Shown piece by piece: positions 27,132 to 38,472 of a stretch of DNA of 64,000 nt (position 1 is the first letter of the stretch; each line of letters opens with the position of its first letter). The translations under genes and the position numbers were made by a program. This stretch comes from Pseudomonas triclosanedens (GTDB lineage: Bacteria; Pseudomonadota; Gammaproteobacteria; Pseudomonadales; Pseudomonadaceae). The notes beneath the pieces are model-generated. The model saw only the letters and a program-made list of their open reading frames with translations. It was not told the DNA's origin and did not search any database. The DNA lies in contig NZ_CP113432.1 of NCBI RefSeq assembly GCF_026686735.1, positions 1,612,001 through 1,676,000 on the forward strand, written 5' to 3'.

Positions 27132-27905
27132 ATGAGACTGCTCAAGACTTCGACTCTCGTCCTCTGCATCGGCCTTTCCGCCTGCAGCCAGTTCCAGGCC
27201 AAGGATCAGGAAAACACCGCCGCCGCGCCAGGCGCCGCCAGCAGCCATTGGTGGTGGCCGTTCGGTGCCGGCAACGAGGTTACCGCCGCTGCGCCTGCAC
27301 CGGAGAAGAAGCCTGTCGAAGCGCCCAAGGTCGCCGAGGCTGGCAGCAAGCAGCCTGGCGGTCACTGGTGGTGGCCGTTCGGCGTGAGCGAGGGCAAGGC
27401 CGAGGCTGACAAGGCGACCAGGCCGCAGAACGTCCAGGTCAGCAAGGAGTGGCTGGACCAGCACGAGAAGACCCTGCGTGCCGCAGTGGCTGGCAGCAAG
27501 TTCACCGTCGAGCGCCGCGAAAACGCGCTGGTGCTGATCGCCCCGGTGGATGGCTCATTCAATCCTAAGCGCCCTGAGCTGCTGCTGCCGGTGACTCTCG
27601 GCCCGCTGGGCAACGTCGCCAAGATGCTGCAGAACGATCCGGAGAGTGGCGTGCTGGTGCTCGGTCACAGCGACAGCAGCGGCGACAAGACGATCAACGA
27701 CAAGGTCAGCCTGCAACGCGCCCAGGCGGTATCGTCGATCTTCCGCCTCAGCGGCTTGGGCGCCGATCGCCTGCGCCTGAAGGGGGTCGGGTCAAGCCTG
27801 CCGCGCGCCGACAACGGCAGTGCCGAGGGGCGTGCGCTGAACCGCCGCGTGGAGGTGCTGCTGACCCAGCGCACCAGCCTGCTGGCGCTGGCGCAGAACA
27901 ACTGA
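27132..27905 (+). CDS. OmpA-family lipoprotein with duplicated HWWWPFG motif
   Basis: A 257-residue outer-membrane lipoprotein with lipobox LSAC (Cys18). A low-complexity linker carries two identical heptads, HWWWPFG at 39-45 and 78-84, separated by an Ala/Pro/Lys stretch. After about residue 105 an OmpA_C domain follows, with [24 protein letters not shown] and LNRRVEVLL for peptidoglycan contact. The paired aromatic heptads are unlike ordinary OmpA lipoproteins and may insert in the membrane or dock a partner. The upstream region 26916-27131 is AT-richer than its surroundings, with a small inverted repeat CGAGATT/AATCTCG at 27006-27021. Confidence 0.88.
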   Translation: MRLLKTSTLVLCIGLSACSQFQAKDQENTAAAPGAASSHWWWPFGAGNEVTAAAPAPEKKPVEAPKVAEAGSKQPGGHWWWPFGVSEGKAEADKATRPQNVQVSKEWLDQHEKTLRAAVAGSKFTVERRENALVLIAPVDGSFNPKRPELLLPVTLGPLGNVAKMLQNDPESGVLVLGHSDSSGDKTINDKVSLQRAQAVSSIFRLSGLGADRLRLKGVGSSLPRADNGSAEGRALNRRVEVLLTQRTSLLALAQNN

Positions 27906-28036
27906 TCCCCGCGCCGCGAACGGCGCACCTGTCGAGCGGCTGGCGGCATTCCGGGGCGGGATGTCGCTTGTCGTGGATCAAGCGCAAAGGCGCAACTCTG
28001 GATAAGCTAGGGGCTTCGTTTCGAAGGAGACTTTCG

Positions 28037-28684
28037 ATGGCCCAGACACTGGCCGATATGCGGCGCGAATACACCCGTGACGGGTTGAGCGAAGCCCAGG
28101 CCCCGGCCGAACCGTTCGGCCTGTTTCACCAGTGGTTCGAGGAAGCGGTTAAGACCGAGCAGTTGCCGGTCGAGCCCAACGCGATGATGCTCGCCACCGT
28201 GGACGCCGACGGCCAGCCGCACTGTCGGGTACTCCTGCTCAAGGGCCTGGATGACCGAGGCTTCACCTTCTTCAGCAATTACGAAAGTGCCAAGGGGCAG
28301 CAACTGGGGGGCAACCCGCGCGCCGCCATGACCTTCTTCTGGCCGGCGCTGGAGCGCCAGGTTCGCATCGAGGGGCGGGTCGAGAAGGTTTCCGTGGAAG
28401 AATCCGCCGCCTACTACCGTGTGCGTCCGCTGGGCAGCCGCCTGGGCGCCTGGGCATCCCCGCAGAGCCGGGTGATCGATGGGCGTGGCGAGCTGGAACA
28501 ATTGCTCGCGGATACCGAAAAGCGCTTCGCCGATTCAGCGCCGAGCTGTCCCGAATTCTGGGGCGGCTACCGGCTGATTCCCAGCCGCATCGAGTTCTGG
28601 CAGGGCCGCACGAGCCGCCTGCATGACCGTCTCAATTACCGCTTCGAGAACGGCGCCTGGGTCCGCGAGCGCCTCGCACCCTGA
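28037..28684 (+). CDS. pdxH: Pyridoxine/pyridoxamine 5'-phosphate oxidase
   Basis: A 215-residue FMN enzyme that oxidises PNP or PMP to PLP, the last step and salvage step of vitamin B6 synthesis. Family blocks are present: [55 protein letters not shown] and the C-terminal [17 protein letters not shown] with RLNY. ATG 28037 has a strong GAAGGAGA RBS 9 nt upstream, so the longer frame from 27968 is rejected. Length matches PdxH (about 215-218). It is probably monocistronic. Confidence 0.96.
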   Translation: MAQTLADMRREYTRDGLSEAQAPAEPFGLFHQWFEEAVKTEQLPVEPNAMMLATVDADGQPHCRVLLLKGLDDRGFTFFSNYESAKGQQLGGNPRAAMTFFWPALERQVRIEGRVEKVSVEESAAYYRVRPLGSRLGAWASPQSRVIDGRGELEQLLADTEKRFADSAPSCPEFWGGYRLIPSRIEFWQGRTSRLHDRLNYRFENGAWVRERLAP

Positions 28685-28929
28685 GCGATTCGGCGGGCGA
28701 GGCCGTCAGCCATCTTTCCAGGCGTCCGTTCCGGGCGTCCTTCCAATAGCCGGTGGGGCCGTGGCATCAAGCGACGCCCCGTCCCGGTAGATCCCAGGCA
28801 CGGAAAGCCATTTCCCTTCGCTCGGATCAGCGTGCGCGTGCGGCACATCTAGCGACCCGGTAATGCACCTGGCCGATGGCAGCGGCTTGCCGTCGTCCTG
28901 GCGCGCCTTGCCTATCAGAGAGGTTAATC

Positions 28930-30288
28930 ATGGGACTGGTTCTGATTCTCCTGGCACTGATTGCCTTCATCGTCCTCGCCACCACACGGCTCAAGCTGCA
29001 TCCCTTCCTCGCCCTGCTGGCGGCTGCCTTCATCGCCGGCTTTGCCTACCAGGTACCCAGCCTGGAAATCGTCAAGACCATCACCGGCGGCTTCGGTGCG
29101 ATCCTTGGCTACATCGGCATTGTGATCGTGCTGGGCACCATCATCGGCGTCATCCTGGAGCGTAGCGGCGCGGCCATCAGCATGGCCGAGTATGTGATCA
29201 GGTTGCTGGGGGAGCGATTCCCCACGCTGACCATGTCGATCATCGGTTACCTGGTGTCGATCCCGGTGTTCTGCGATTCCGGCTTCGTCATCCTCAATTC
29301 GCTGAAGAATGCCCTGGCGGCCCGCATGCGTGTGTCCAGCATCGCCATGAGCGTTGCTCTGGCCACCGGCTTGTACGCCACCCACACCTTTGTGCCGCCG
29401 ACTCCCGGACCTATCGCCGCCGCGGGGAACCTCGGGCTGGAATCGAGCCTTGGCCTGGTGATCGCCGTCGGTCTGCTGGTGGCCTTCGTCACCGCGATGG
29501 CGGGCATGTGGTGGGCCAATCGTTACGTGGGGCGCGATGTGCCGCTGGAATCCGAAGGCCATGAGGAAGAGGAGGCGGTCGAATTCGCTGAGCTGCGGGC
29601 TCGTTACGGCCAATTGCCCGGTGCCGGGAAAGCCTTCGCGCCGATTCTGGTGCCGATCCTGTTGATCTGCCTCGGCTCGGTGGCGGTGTTCCCCAGCAAG
29701 CCGCTGGGCGATGGCGCGCTGTTCTCGGCCTTCAGCTTCCTCGGCCAGCCAGTGGTGGCTCTGCTGGTGGGCCTGGCGCTTTCGTGCACCCTGCTCAAGC
29801 CGGGGCAGCGTCGCGATGACTTCCAGGAGCGGGTCTCCGACGGTCTGCATGCTGCCGCGCCGATCCTGCTGATCACTGGTGCTGGCGGGGCATTCGGCGC
29901 CATGCTGAAAGTCACTCCGCTGGGCGATTACCTGGGCAGTACCCTGTCCAGCCTGGGCATCGGCCTGTTCATGCCCTTCATCGTGGCCGCCGCGCTGAAA
30001 ACCGCCCAGGGCTCGACCACGGTGGCGCTGGTCACCACCTCGGCGCTGGTGGCGCCGTTGCTGGGCGATCTGGGGCTGGACAGCGAGATGGGGCGCATTC
30101 TGGTGGTCATGGCCATCGGCGCTGGCAGCATGACGGTGTCCCATGCCAACGACAGCTTCTTCTGGGTAGTCACGCGCTTCAGCCGGATGAGCGTCTCCAC
30201 CGCGTACCGCGCGCAGACTGCGGCGACGCTGGTGCAGGGCGTGGCGGGAATGCTGACGGTATGGCTGCTGAGCCTGGTGCTGTTGTGA
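28930..30288 (+). CDS. GntP-family sugar-acid permease
   Basis: A 452-residue inner-membrane transporter of the GntP (gluconate:H+ symporter) family with about 12 helices. Typical segments are FIVLATTRLKLHPFLALLAAAF, the PVFCDSGFVIL block, THTFVPPTPGPIAAAGNLG and SHANDSFFWVVTRFS. Its partner 56 bp downstream is glycerate 2-kinase, so glycerate or a related sugar acid is the likely substrate, which is inference from context. The start at 28930 is preceded by AGAGAGG. The 245-bp gap upstream (28685-28929) holds no gene I can support. Confidence 0.9.
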   Translation: MGLVLILLALIAFIVLATTRLKLHPFLALLAAAFIAGFAYQVPSLEIVKTITGGFGAILGYIGIVIVLGTIIGVILERSGAAISMAEYVIRLLGERFPTLTMSIIGYLVSIPVFCDSGFVILNSLKNALAARMRVSSIAMSVALATGLYATHTFVPPTPGPIAAAGNLGLESSLGLVIAVGLLVAFVTAMAGMWWANRYVGRDVPLESEGHEEEEAVEFAELRARYGQLPGAGKAFAPILVPILLICLGSVAVFPSKPLGDGALFSAFSFLGQPVVALLVGLALSCTLLKPGQRRDDFQERVSDGLHAAAPILLITGAGGAFGAMLKVTPLGDYLGSTLSSLGIGLFMPFIVAAALKTAQGSTTVALVTTSALVAPLLGDLGLDSEMGRILVVMAIGAGSMTVSHANDSFFWVVTRFSRMSVSTAYRAQTAATLVQGVAGMLTVWLLSLVLL

Positions 30289-30343
30289 GGTGTCGGTGGG
30301 ATGCTGCAGGATCAGCCGAAGACGTTGCTCGTGAGGTCGTTCG

Positions 30344-31483
30344 ATGAAAGTTGTGATCGCTCCTGACTCCTTCAAGGAAAGCCTTTGCGCTCCGGATGCC
30401 GCGCAAGCCATCGCGCGTGGCTGGCTGCGTGCGCGGCCATCGGATGAACTCGTGCTGCGGCCGATGGCCGACGGCGGCGAGGGCACGGTGGATGCCGTGC
30501 TCGCCGCGCAGCCCGGAGAGCGGCGCGAATGCCGGGTCTGCGGTCCGCTCGGGCTGCCGGTGACCGCGCACTGGGGCTGGTTGAACGACGCGACGGCGGT
30601 GATCGAGATGGCCGCCGCCAGCGGTCTGCACTGGGTGCCTGAACGCAAGCGCGACGCGGCCCGCACTACCAGTCGTGGCACTGGCGAACTGTTGCGTGAG
30701 GCGCTGCAGGCCGGTGCCCGCAAGATCATTCTCGGGCTCGGTGGCAGCGCCACCAACGATGCCGGGCTGGGGCTGCTGCAGGCGCTGGGTGTGCGCTTCC
30801 TCGATGCCCAGGGGGCGGAGCTCGGTGATGGCGGGGCAGCTCTCGCCACGCTGGAGAGCATCGACCTGTCCGGGCTGGATCCACGCTTGAAGCAGGTAGA
30901 GATCGAAGTCGCCGCCGATGTGAACAATCCGTTGTGCGGTCCGCGCGGTGCGTCCGCGGTCTTCGGTCCGCAGAAGGGCGCCACTCCGGAGCAAGTGGAG
31001 CAACTGGATGAGGCACTGCGGCATTTCGCCGCTGTTGCCGCGAAAACCCTGGGCGAGGATCACAGCCTGTTCCCCGGCGTCGGTGCGGCGGGCGGGTTGG
31101 GCTTCGCCAGCCGCGCCTTCCTCAAGGCACGCTTCCGGCCGGGCATCGAGCTGGTCGCGGAGCTGTCCGGGCTGGAGGAGGCCATGCAGGGCGCCGCGCT
31201 GGCGATCACCGGCGAGGGGCGGCTGGATGGTCAGAGCCTGCACGGCAAGACGCCGGTTGGCGTGGCACGCCTCGCCAAACGCAACGGTGTGCCGCTGATA
31301 GCCCTTGCGGGCAGCCTGGGCGAAGGGCTGGCGGAGCTGCGTGAGGAAGGGATCGAGGCGGCGTTCAGCCTGGTGCCGGGGCCTGTCAGCCTGGCCCAGG
31401 CATGCGCGCAGGCCGCGCCGGAGCTGGAGAATCGCGCCGAGGCGCTGGCGCGATTCTGGTCCGTGGCTCAGGCTGCGCGGTAA
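30344..31483 (+). CDS. garK: Glycerate 2-kinase (GarK/GlxK family)
   Basis: A 379-residue cytosolic kinase of the type I glycerate kinase family, converting D-glycerate to 2-phosphoglycerate. The family signature MKVVIAPDSFKESLCAPDAA, MADGGEGTVDA, ILGLGGSATNDAGLGLL and ITGEGRLDGQSLHGKTP are all present. It is in an operon with the GntP permease and completes a route from hydroxypyruvate via the hyi and garR-like genes at 60092-61782. Its 3' end overlaps the convergent small gene by 16 nt. Length is standard. Confidence 0.94.
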   Translation: MKVVIAPDSFKESLCAPDAAQAIARGWLRARPSDELVLRPMADGGEGTVDAVLAAQPGERRECRVCGPLGLPVTAHWGWLNDATAVIEMAAASGLHWVPERKRDAARTTSRGTGELLREALQAGARKIILGLGGSATNDAGLGLLQALGVRFLDAQGAELGDGGAALATLESIDLSGLDPRLKQVEIEVAADVNNPLCGPRGASAVFGPQKGATPEQVEQLDEALRHFAAVAAKTLGEDHSLFPGVGAAGGLGFASRAFLKARFRPGIELVAELSGLEEAMQGAALAITGEGRLDGQSLHGKTPVGVARLAKRNGVPLIALAGSLGEGLAELREEGIEAAFSLVPGPVSLAQACAQAAPELENRAEALARFWSVAQAAR

Positions 31484-31704
31484 TCGTCCGCGGCTCGCTG
31501 GAGCCATTGCGGCAGGTCGCGGCGCTTGACGCGCTGCCGCTTGGCTTCTTCCAGGCGCTCCAGAATGTAGGTGCGCTTGGCGGGATCGTTGCCGGCCAGC
31601 GAGAGTGCGAGATCGCGGTCCATCCAGCGGCGAATGCGCCAGTAGATCCACCAGTGGAAGTACAGACCGGTGGCCGTGGTGACGACGATGATGAAGTAAT
31701 CCAT
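31468..31704 (-). CDS. Small membrane-anchored hypothetical protein
   Basis: A 78-residue protein with one N-terminal hydrophobic segment (MDYFIIVVTTATGLYFHWWIYWRI) rich in aromatics, then a charged helix (RTYILERLEEAKRQRVKRRDLPQWLQRAADDY). No family is recognised. It overlaps the end of garK tail-to-tail by 16 nt. ATG 31704 is preceded on the minus strand by GAGGAGCGCTC, a good RBS. It is likely real because the start, RBS and amphipathic layout are coherent. Confidence 0.7.
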   Translation of the reverse strand: MDYFIIVVTTATGLYFHWWIYWRIRRWMDRDLALSLAGNDPAKRTYILERLEEAKRQRVKRRDLPQWLQRAADDYRAA

Positions 31705-31898
31705 GAGCGCTCCTCGTGAGGGCGCCTACCGTAGCCGATCCGGCAATGCACATAAAGCTGAGCCAAGACAGGCGCATTCGTCGCATTTGGCTCAAACTGT
31801 ATGCAAGCTGAACCGAGCGAGATTGTTGCCAGGCCTGGCGTGACAGCGGGGCTGTCGTCGGAGTCTAATATTCGTAGCCCTATCCGGAGGTTTCTTAC

Positions 31899-32363
31899 AT
31901 GCGTAAATCTGCCCTGTTCGCCGTGACGTTCGCTGCGCTGGCCCTGACCCTCGGTGGTTGCCAGTCCAGCCTGACTGGCGACACCTATACCCGCGAAGAA
32001 GCACGCACCGTGCAGAACGTTCGCATGGGTACCATCCAGGCCCTGCGGCCGGTCAAGATCGAAGGCACCAAGACGCCGATCGGCTCCGTTGCCGGCGCCG
32101 CAGTTGGCGGTATTGGCGGCAGCGCCATCGGGGGCGGCAAGGGGAGCTATGTCACCGCCATCATCGGCGCCGTGGCTGGCGGCCTGCTCGGTGCCGCTAC
32201 CGAGGAAGGCCTGACCCGCACTCAGGGTGTGGAGATCACCGTTCGCGAGGACGACGGCAGCACCCGCGCCTACGTCCAGCAGGTCGACGAGGGCGCCGTG
32301 TTCCGAGTTGGCGAGCGTGTGCGCATCCTGACTGTCAACGGTACCAGCCGCGTCAGCCACTGA
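31899..32363 (+). CDS. Glycine-zipper (SlyB-like) outer-membrane lipoprotein, copy 1
   Basis: A 154-residue lipoprotein with lipobox TLGGC (Cys21). The middle holds a glycine-zipper 2TM segment (about 61-105, GSVAGAAVGGIGGSAIGGGKG ... AVAGGLLGAATEEGL), followed by a conserved tail TRTQGVEITVREDDGSTRAYVQ...GERVRILTVNG. This is the SlyB/Rickettsia 17-kDa antigen type. A close paralogue lies at 44290-44757. The RBS CGGAGG lies about 12 bases before the ATG. It is monocistronic with a terminator at 32375. The likely role is outer-membrane stability. Confidence 0.9.
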   Translation: MRKSALFAVTFAALALTLGGCQSSLTGDTYTREEARTVQNVRMGTIQALRPVKIEGTKTPIGSVAGAAVGGIGGSAIGGGKGSYVTAIIGAVAGGLLGAATEEGLTRTQGVEITVREDDGSTRAYVQQVDEGAVFRVGERVRILTVNGTSRVSH

Positions 32364-32374
32364 CCGGTATCGAC

Positions 32375-32429
32375 GGCTGCCGCGAGGCAGCCTTTCAGCG
32401 CGCGACCGCCGTTCTGGCCGTCGCGCGCT
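32375..32429 (+). terminator. Tandem hairpins after glycine-zipper gene 1
   Basis: First stem GGCTGC (32375-32380) / GCAGCC (32387-32392) followed by TTT. Second, stronger stem AGCGCGCGAC (32397-32406) / GTCGCGCGCT (32420-32429). The rest of the gap to 32617 is AT-richer and probably holds the antiporter promoter. Confidence 0.7.
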
Positions 32430-32617
32430 ATCGTTTTCGGGGGAGCGATTCCCCTTGCGCGGCTTGCGGGAGGCGAGCTTCGCGGCCTGAATTTTAGTAA
32501 TAGTTCAATTCATGACATGTAATCGATAGATATGGATAATCGTTGCCTTCGTTCGCCGGCCGCTTTGCCGCCGGGTCGTTTGTATGGAGGCCGCGCGGCG
32601 GCGAATAGGAGTGGGTC

Positions 32618-35418
<2,801 letters not shown>

Positions 35419-35419
<1 letters not shown>

Positions 35420-35760
35420 TGGAAGCGCTGTTCGCCATCTCCCTCGGCTTGCTGACCGCCAGTGGCGTCTATCTGTTGCTGCGCGCGCGGACCTTCCCGG
35501 TCGTGCTCGGCCTGACCCTGCTGTCCTATGCGGTCAACCTGTTCCTCTTCGCGATGGGCCGGCTGGCTGGCGACCCGGCGGTGATCGGCAAGGTCGCCGA
35601 CGCCGGTGACCCGATTCCCCAGGCGCTGGTGCTGACCGCCATCGTCATCGGCTTTGCCATGACTGCGTTCGTGATCGTCCTCGCCCTGCGCGGGCAGGCG
35701 GAAACCGGCGGTGACCATGTCGACGGCGGAAACGGCCAGGAAGGAGGACTGGATCGATGA
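35419..35760 (+). CDS. shaC: Mrp/Sha antiporter subunit C (NuoK-like)
   Basis: A 113-residue three-helix membrane protein homologous to NuoK/MnhC: TASGVYLLLRARTFPVVLGLTLLSYAVNLFLF, then GDPIPQALVLTAIVIGFAMTAFVIVLALR. The DPIPQALVLTAIVI motif is diagnostic. It overlaps shaA by one base (TGATG) and shaD by 4 nt (ATGA), indicating coupled synthesis in stoichiometric amounts. Its C-terminal ~15 residues (ETGGDHVDGGNGQEGGLDR) are hydrophilic and variable. Confidence 0.94.
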
Positions 35761-37262
35761 ATCATTGGCTGATCCTGCCGGTCCTGTTGCCGCTGTTCGC
35801 CGGCTGCCTGCTGCTGCTCGCCAGTGCTCTGGGCGAGCGTTTGCAGCGTGGCCTGTCGCTGCTCGCCACGCTGGCGTTGCTGCCGCTGTCCGCGGTTTTA
35901 CTGCAACAGGCCGACAGTGGCGCGATCCAGTACTACGCGCTGGGCAACTGGCAACCGCCCTTCGGCATCATTCTGGTGCTGGATCGCCTGAGCGCGTTGA
36001 TGCTGGCGGCCACGGCATTGCTGGCCAGCCTGTCGATGGTCTACGCGCTGCGTGGCGACGACCGCCGCGGCAAGCGCTTCCACGCTCTGTTCCAGTTCCA
36101 GTTGCTGGGCCTGAACGGGGCGTTCCTCACCGGTGACCTGTTCAACCTCTTCGTATTCTTCGAGATCCTGCTGATCGCCTCTTATGCACTGCTGCTGCAC
36201 GGCGGCGGGGCGGGGCGGGTGCGCGCGGGTGTGCATTATGTGGTGCTCAACCTCGTGGGTTCGGCGTTCTTCCTGATCGCGGTGGGTACGCTCTACGGCA
36301 TCACCGGCACGCTGAACATGGCGCACATGGCCGAGCGCGTGGCGTTGCTGAACGCCGGGCAAGCGCCGTTGGTACACGCCGCGGCGCTGTTGCTGCTGGT
36401 GGTGTTCGGCCTCAAGGCGGCACTGCTGCCGCTGTACTTCTGGTTGCCCAAGGCCTACGCCGAGGCCAGTGCGCCGGTGGCTGCGCTGTTCTCGATAATG
36501 ACCAAGGTGGGCATCTACTCGATCCTGCGGGTGTACACGCTGATCTTCGGCGACCAGGCCGGCGAGCTGGCCAACGTGGCACAGGCGTGGCTCTGGCCGC
36601 TGGCGCTGGCGGGCATCGTCGCCGGTGCGCTCGGTGCGCTGGCTGCCACCACGCTGCAGGGCCTGCTGTCGTACCTGGTGGTGGTTTCCGCCGGAACCCT
36701 GCTGGCGGCGCTGGCGCTGGGCACCCAGGCGGCTCTGTCGGCGGCGCTCTACTACATGCTGCACAGTATCTGGGTCGCGGGCGGGCTGTTCCTGCTCGCC
36801 GACCTGATCGCCCGCCAGCGCGGCGACAAGGGGGGCCGCCTGGTTCAGGGCCCGGCGCTGTTGCAACCGCATCTGTTGGGCGGCGCATTCTTCTTTGGTG
36901 CCATTGCCGTTGCCGGCCTGCCTCCGCTTTCGGGCTTCATCGGCAAGCTGATGCTGCTGCGCTCGGTGAGCGGCGGCAGCGAAGCCATAGCGCTGTGGAG
37001 CGTGGTGCTGGTCAGTGGCCTGGTCACTATCGTCGCTCTCAGTCGCGCGGGCAGCACGCTGTTCTGGCGCACTGGGCGTACGGTGCTGGGCAGTGCCGAG
37101 CGTGAGCCGGTGAAGATGCTGGCGACCTTCGGCCTGCTGGCCAGCGCACCGCTGATGGTGGTCGCTGCGCGGCCGCTGCTGGGCTATGCGCAGGCGACGG
37201 CGGCGCAATTGCTGGATGTCGGCCTCTATACCCAGGCGATCCTTCTGGGAGGTGGCGCATGA
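35757..37262 (+). CDS. shaD: Mrp/Sha antiporter subunit D (NuoN/M-like)
   Basis: A 501-residue polytopic subunit with about 14 helices. Proton-channel hallmarks are GDLFNLFVFFEILLIASYALLLHG (with the conserved Glu in FFEI), GLKAALLPLYFWLPKAYAEASAPVAALFS with its channel Lys, and LPPLSGFIGKLMLL. It is paired with ShaA as a second antiporter-like module of the complex. It shares 4-nt overlaps with both neighbours. Length is within the MnhD range. Confidence 0.95.
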   Translation: MNHWLILPVLLPLFAGCLLLLASALGERLQRGLSLLATLALLPLSAVLLQQADSGAIQYYALGNWQPPFGIILVLDRLSALMLAATALLASLSMVYALRGDDRRGKRFHALFQFQLLGLNGAFLTGDLFNLFVFFEILLIASYALLLHGGGAGRVRAGVHYVVLNLVGSAFFLIAVGTLYGITGTLNMAHMAERVALLNAGQAPLVHAAALLLLVVFGLKAALLPLYFWLPKAYAEASAPVAALFSIMTKVGIYSILRVYTLIFGDQAGELANVAQAWLWPLALAGIVAGALGALAATTLQGLLSYLVVVSAGTLLAALALGTQAALSAALYYMLHSIWVAGGLFLLADLIARQRGDKGGRLVQGPALLQPHLLGGAFFFGAIAVAGLPPLSGFIGKLMLLRSVSGGSEAIALWSVVLVSGLVTIVALSRAGSTLFWRTGRTVLGSAEREPVKMLATFGLLASAPLMVVAARPLLGYAQATAAQLLDVGLYTQAILLGGGA

Positions 37263-37759
37263 TCCGGCGCGTTCTGCCGCATCCGTTGCTCAGCGTGGTT
37301 CTGCTGCTGAGCTGGCTGCTGATGGTCAACGATTTTTCCCTGGGGCACTGGGTGCTCGGCGCATTTCTTGGCCTGGCGCTACCGCTGCTGTGCCGCAACC
37401 TGCTGCTGTCCGCGCCGCGCATCCGCCGGCCGGGCCTGCTGCTGCGCTTCATCGCGCTGGTTCTGTACGACATCGTGGTGGCCAACCTGCAAGTGGCGAA
37501 GCTGGTGCTGGGGCCGCGCAGCCGCCTGCAACCCGGCTTCGTGGAGATCCCGCTGGAGCTGACCGATGACCTGGCCATCACCATCCTTGCCAGTGTCATC
37601 ACCCTGACGCCCGGAACCTGCTCGGCCGACCTGAGCGCGGACCGCCGGACCCTGCTGGTCCACGGTATTGACGTGCCGGACCCGCAGGCACTGGTGGCCG
37701 ACATCAAGGCCCGCTACGAGGCGCCGTTGAAGGAGGTGTTCGAATGCTCGGCTACATGA
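37259..37759 (+). CDS. shaE: Mrp/Sha antiporter subunit E
   Basis: A 166-residue MnhE family protein with two N-terminal membrane segments (LLLSWLLMVNDFSLGHWVLGAFLGLALPLL) and a cytosolic domain with the family block FIALVLYDIVVANLQVAKLVLGP and ITILASVITLTPGTCSADLS. It is a structural subunit of the antiporter. It starts by ATGA overlap with shaD and overlaps shaF by 16 nt, the largest overlap in the operon. Confidence 0.93.
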   Translation: MIRRVLPHPLLSVVLLLSWLLMVNDFSLGHWVLGAFLGLALPLLCRNLLLSAPRIRRPGLLLRFIALVLYDIVVANLQVAKLVLGPRSRLQPGFVEIPLELTDDLAITILASVITLTPGTCSADLSADRRTLLVHGIDVPDPQALVADIKARYEAPLKEVFECSAT

Positions 37760-38013
37760 TTCCCGTTTGCCTGGCGCTGCTCGGGCTTGCCGTGCTGCTG
37801 ACGGTGGCCCGGCTGATTCGCGGCCCGGGCGCGGCCGACCGCATCCTGGCGCTGGACACGCTGTCGATCGAAGCCATCGCGCTGATCGTGCTGTTCGGCA
37901 TGTGGAAGGGCAGCGGCCTGTACTTCGAGGCGGCGCTGCTGATCGCGGTGATGGGTTTCGTCAGCACCGTGGCCCTGTCCAAGTTCCTGCTGCGCGGAGA
38001 CATCATCGAATGA
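37744..38013 (+). CDS. shaF: Mrp/Sha antiporter subunit F
   Basis: An 89-residue MnhF protein with three helices: MIPVCLALLGLAVLLTVARLIRGPGAADRILALDTLSIEAIALIVLF. The RGPGAADRILALD motif is diagnostic of the subunit. ATG 37744 has GGAGGTG upstream, inside the end of shaE. The stop overlaps the shaG ATG. F subunits can act as a bile-salt or Na+ efflux component in other bacteria; in this operon it is part of the complex. Confidence 0.93.
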   Translation: MLGYMIPVCLALLGLAVLLTVARLIRGPGAADRILALDTLSIEAIALIVLFGMWKGSGLYFEAALLIAVMGFVSTVALSKFLLRGDIIE

Positions 38014-38339
38014 GTGTTCTGATCGAAGCGCTGGTCTGCCTGCTGCTGCTTGCCGGCAGCCTGTTCGCCCTACTCGGCGCCATCGGCCTGTACCGACTGC
38101 CGGACTTCTACACCCGCCTGCACGCACCGACCAAGGCCTCCACCCTGGGCGTGGGCGGGGTGATCCTGGCCTCGATGCTGTACTTCAGCACCCGTGGCGA
38201 GGGCGTCAGCCTGCATGAACTGCTGATCACCGTGTTCCTGTTCATCACCGCGCCGATCAGTGCGCATTTGCTGGCCAAGGCTGCCATGCAACAGCGCGCA
38301 CCGGTGAAGCCGGGTACCGAGGGCAAGCCCTGGGAGTAA
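38010..38339 (+). CDS. shaG: Mrp/Sha antiporter subunit G
   Basis: A 109-residue MnhG protein with three helices and the signature GAIGLYRLPDFYTRLHAPTKASTLGVGGVILASML. ATG 38010 forms an ATGA overlap with shaF; a longer open frame beginning at 37767 is only read-through inside shaF and is rejected. It is the last gene of the six-gene antiporter operon, followed by a hairpin. Confidence 0.93.
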   Translation: MSVLIEALVCLLLLAGSLFALLGAIGLYRLPDFYTRLHAPTKASTLGVGGVILASMLYFSTRGEGVSLHELLITVFLFITAPISAHLLAKAAMQQRAPVKPGTEGKPWE

Positions 38340-38388
38340 GGGCGAAGTTCCCGCCGGGGCGGCGTGCCTGCTTGCAGGCATTTCGCCC
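38340..38388 (+). terminator. Nested hairpin at the end of the antiporter operon
   Basis: Inner stem TGCCTGC (38365-38371) / GCAGGCA (38374-38380), followed by TTT. It is enclosed by an outer pair GGGCGAA (38340-38346) and TTCGCCC (38382-38388). It starts at the base after the shaG stop. Confidence 0.75.
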
Positions 38389-38472
38389 ATACAGTTTCAC
38401 CGCGATTCTGTATCTGTCGGTGCGCGCCGCTGGCCTCCTATACTCCAGACGTTCTTCTGACTGGAGCGTCCC

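Noticed and set aside
28924..30984. 686-codon minus-strand frame across the GntP and glycerate kinase genes
   Set aside because: It spans two convincing plus-strand genes and their spacer; the translation is rich in His, Arg and Gln as expected for an antisense shadow.
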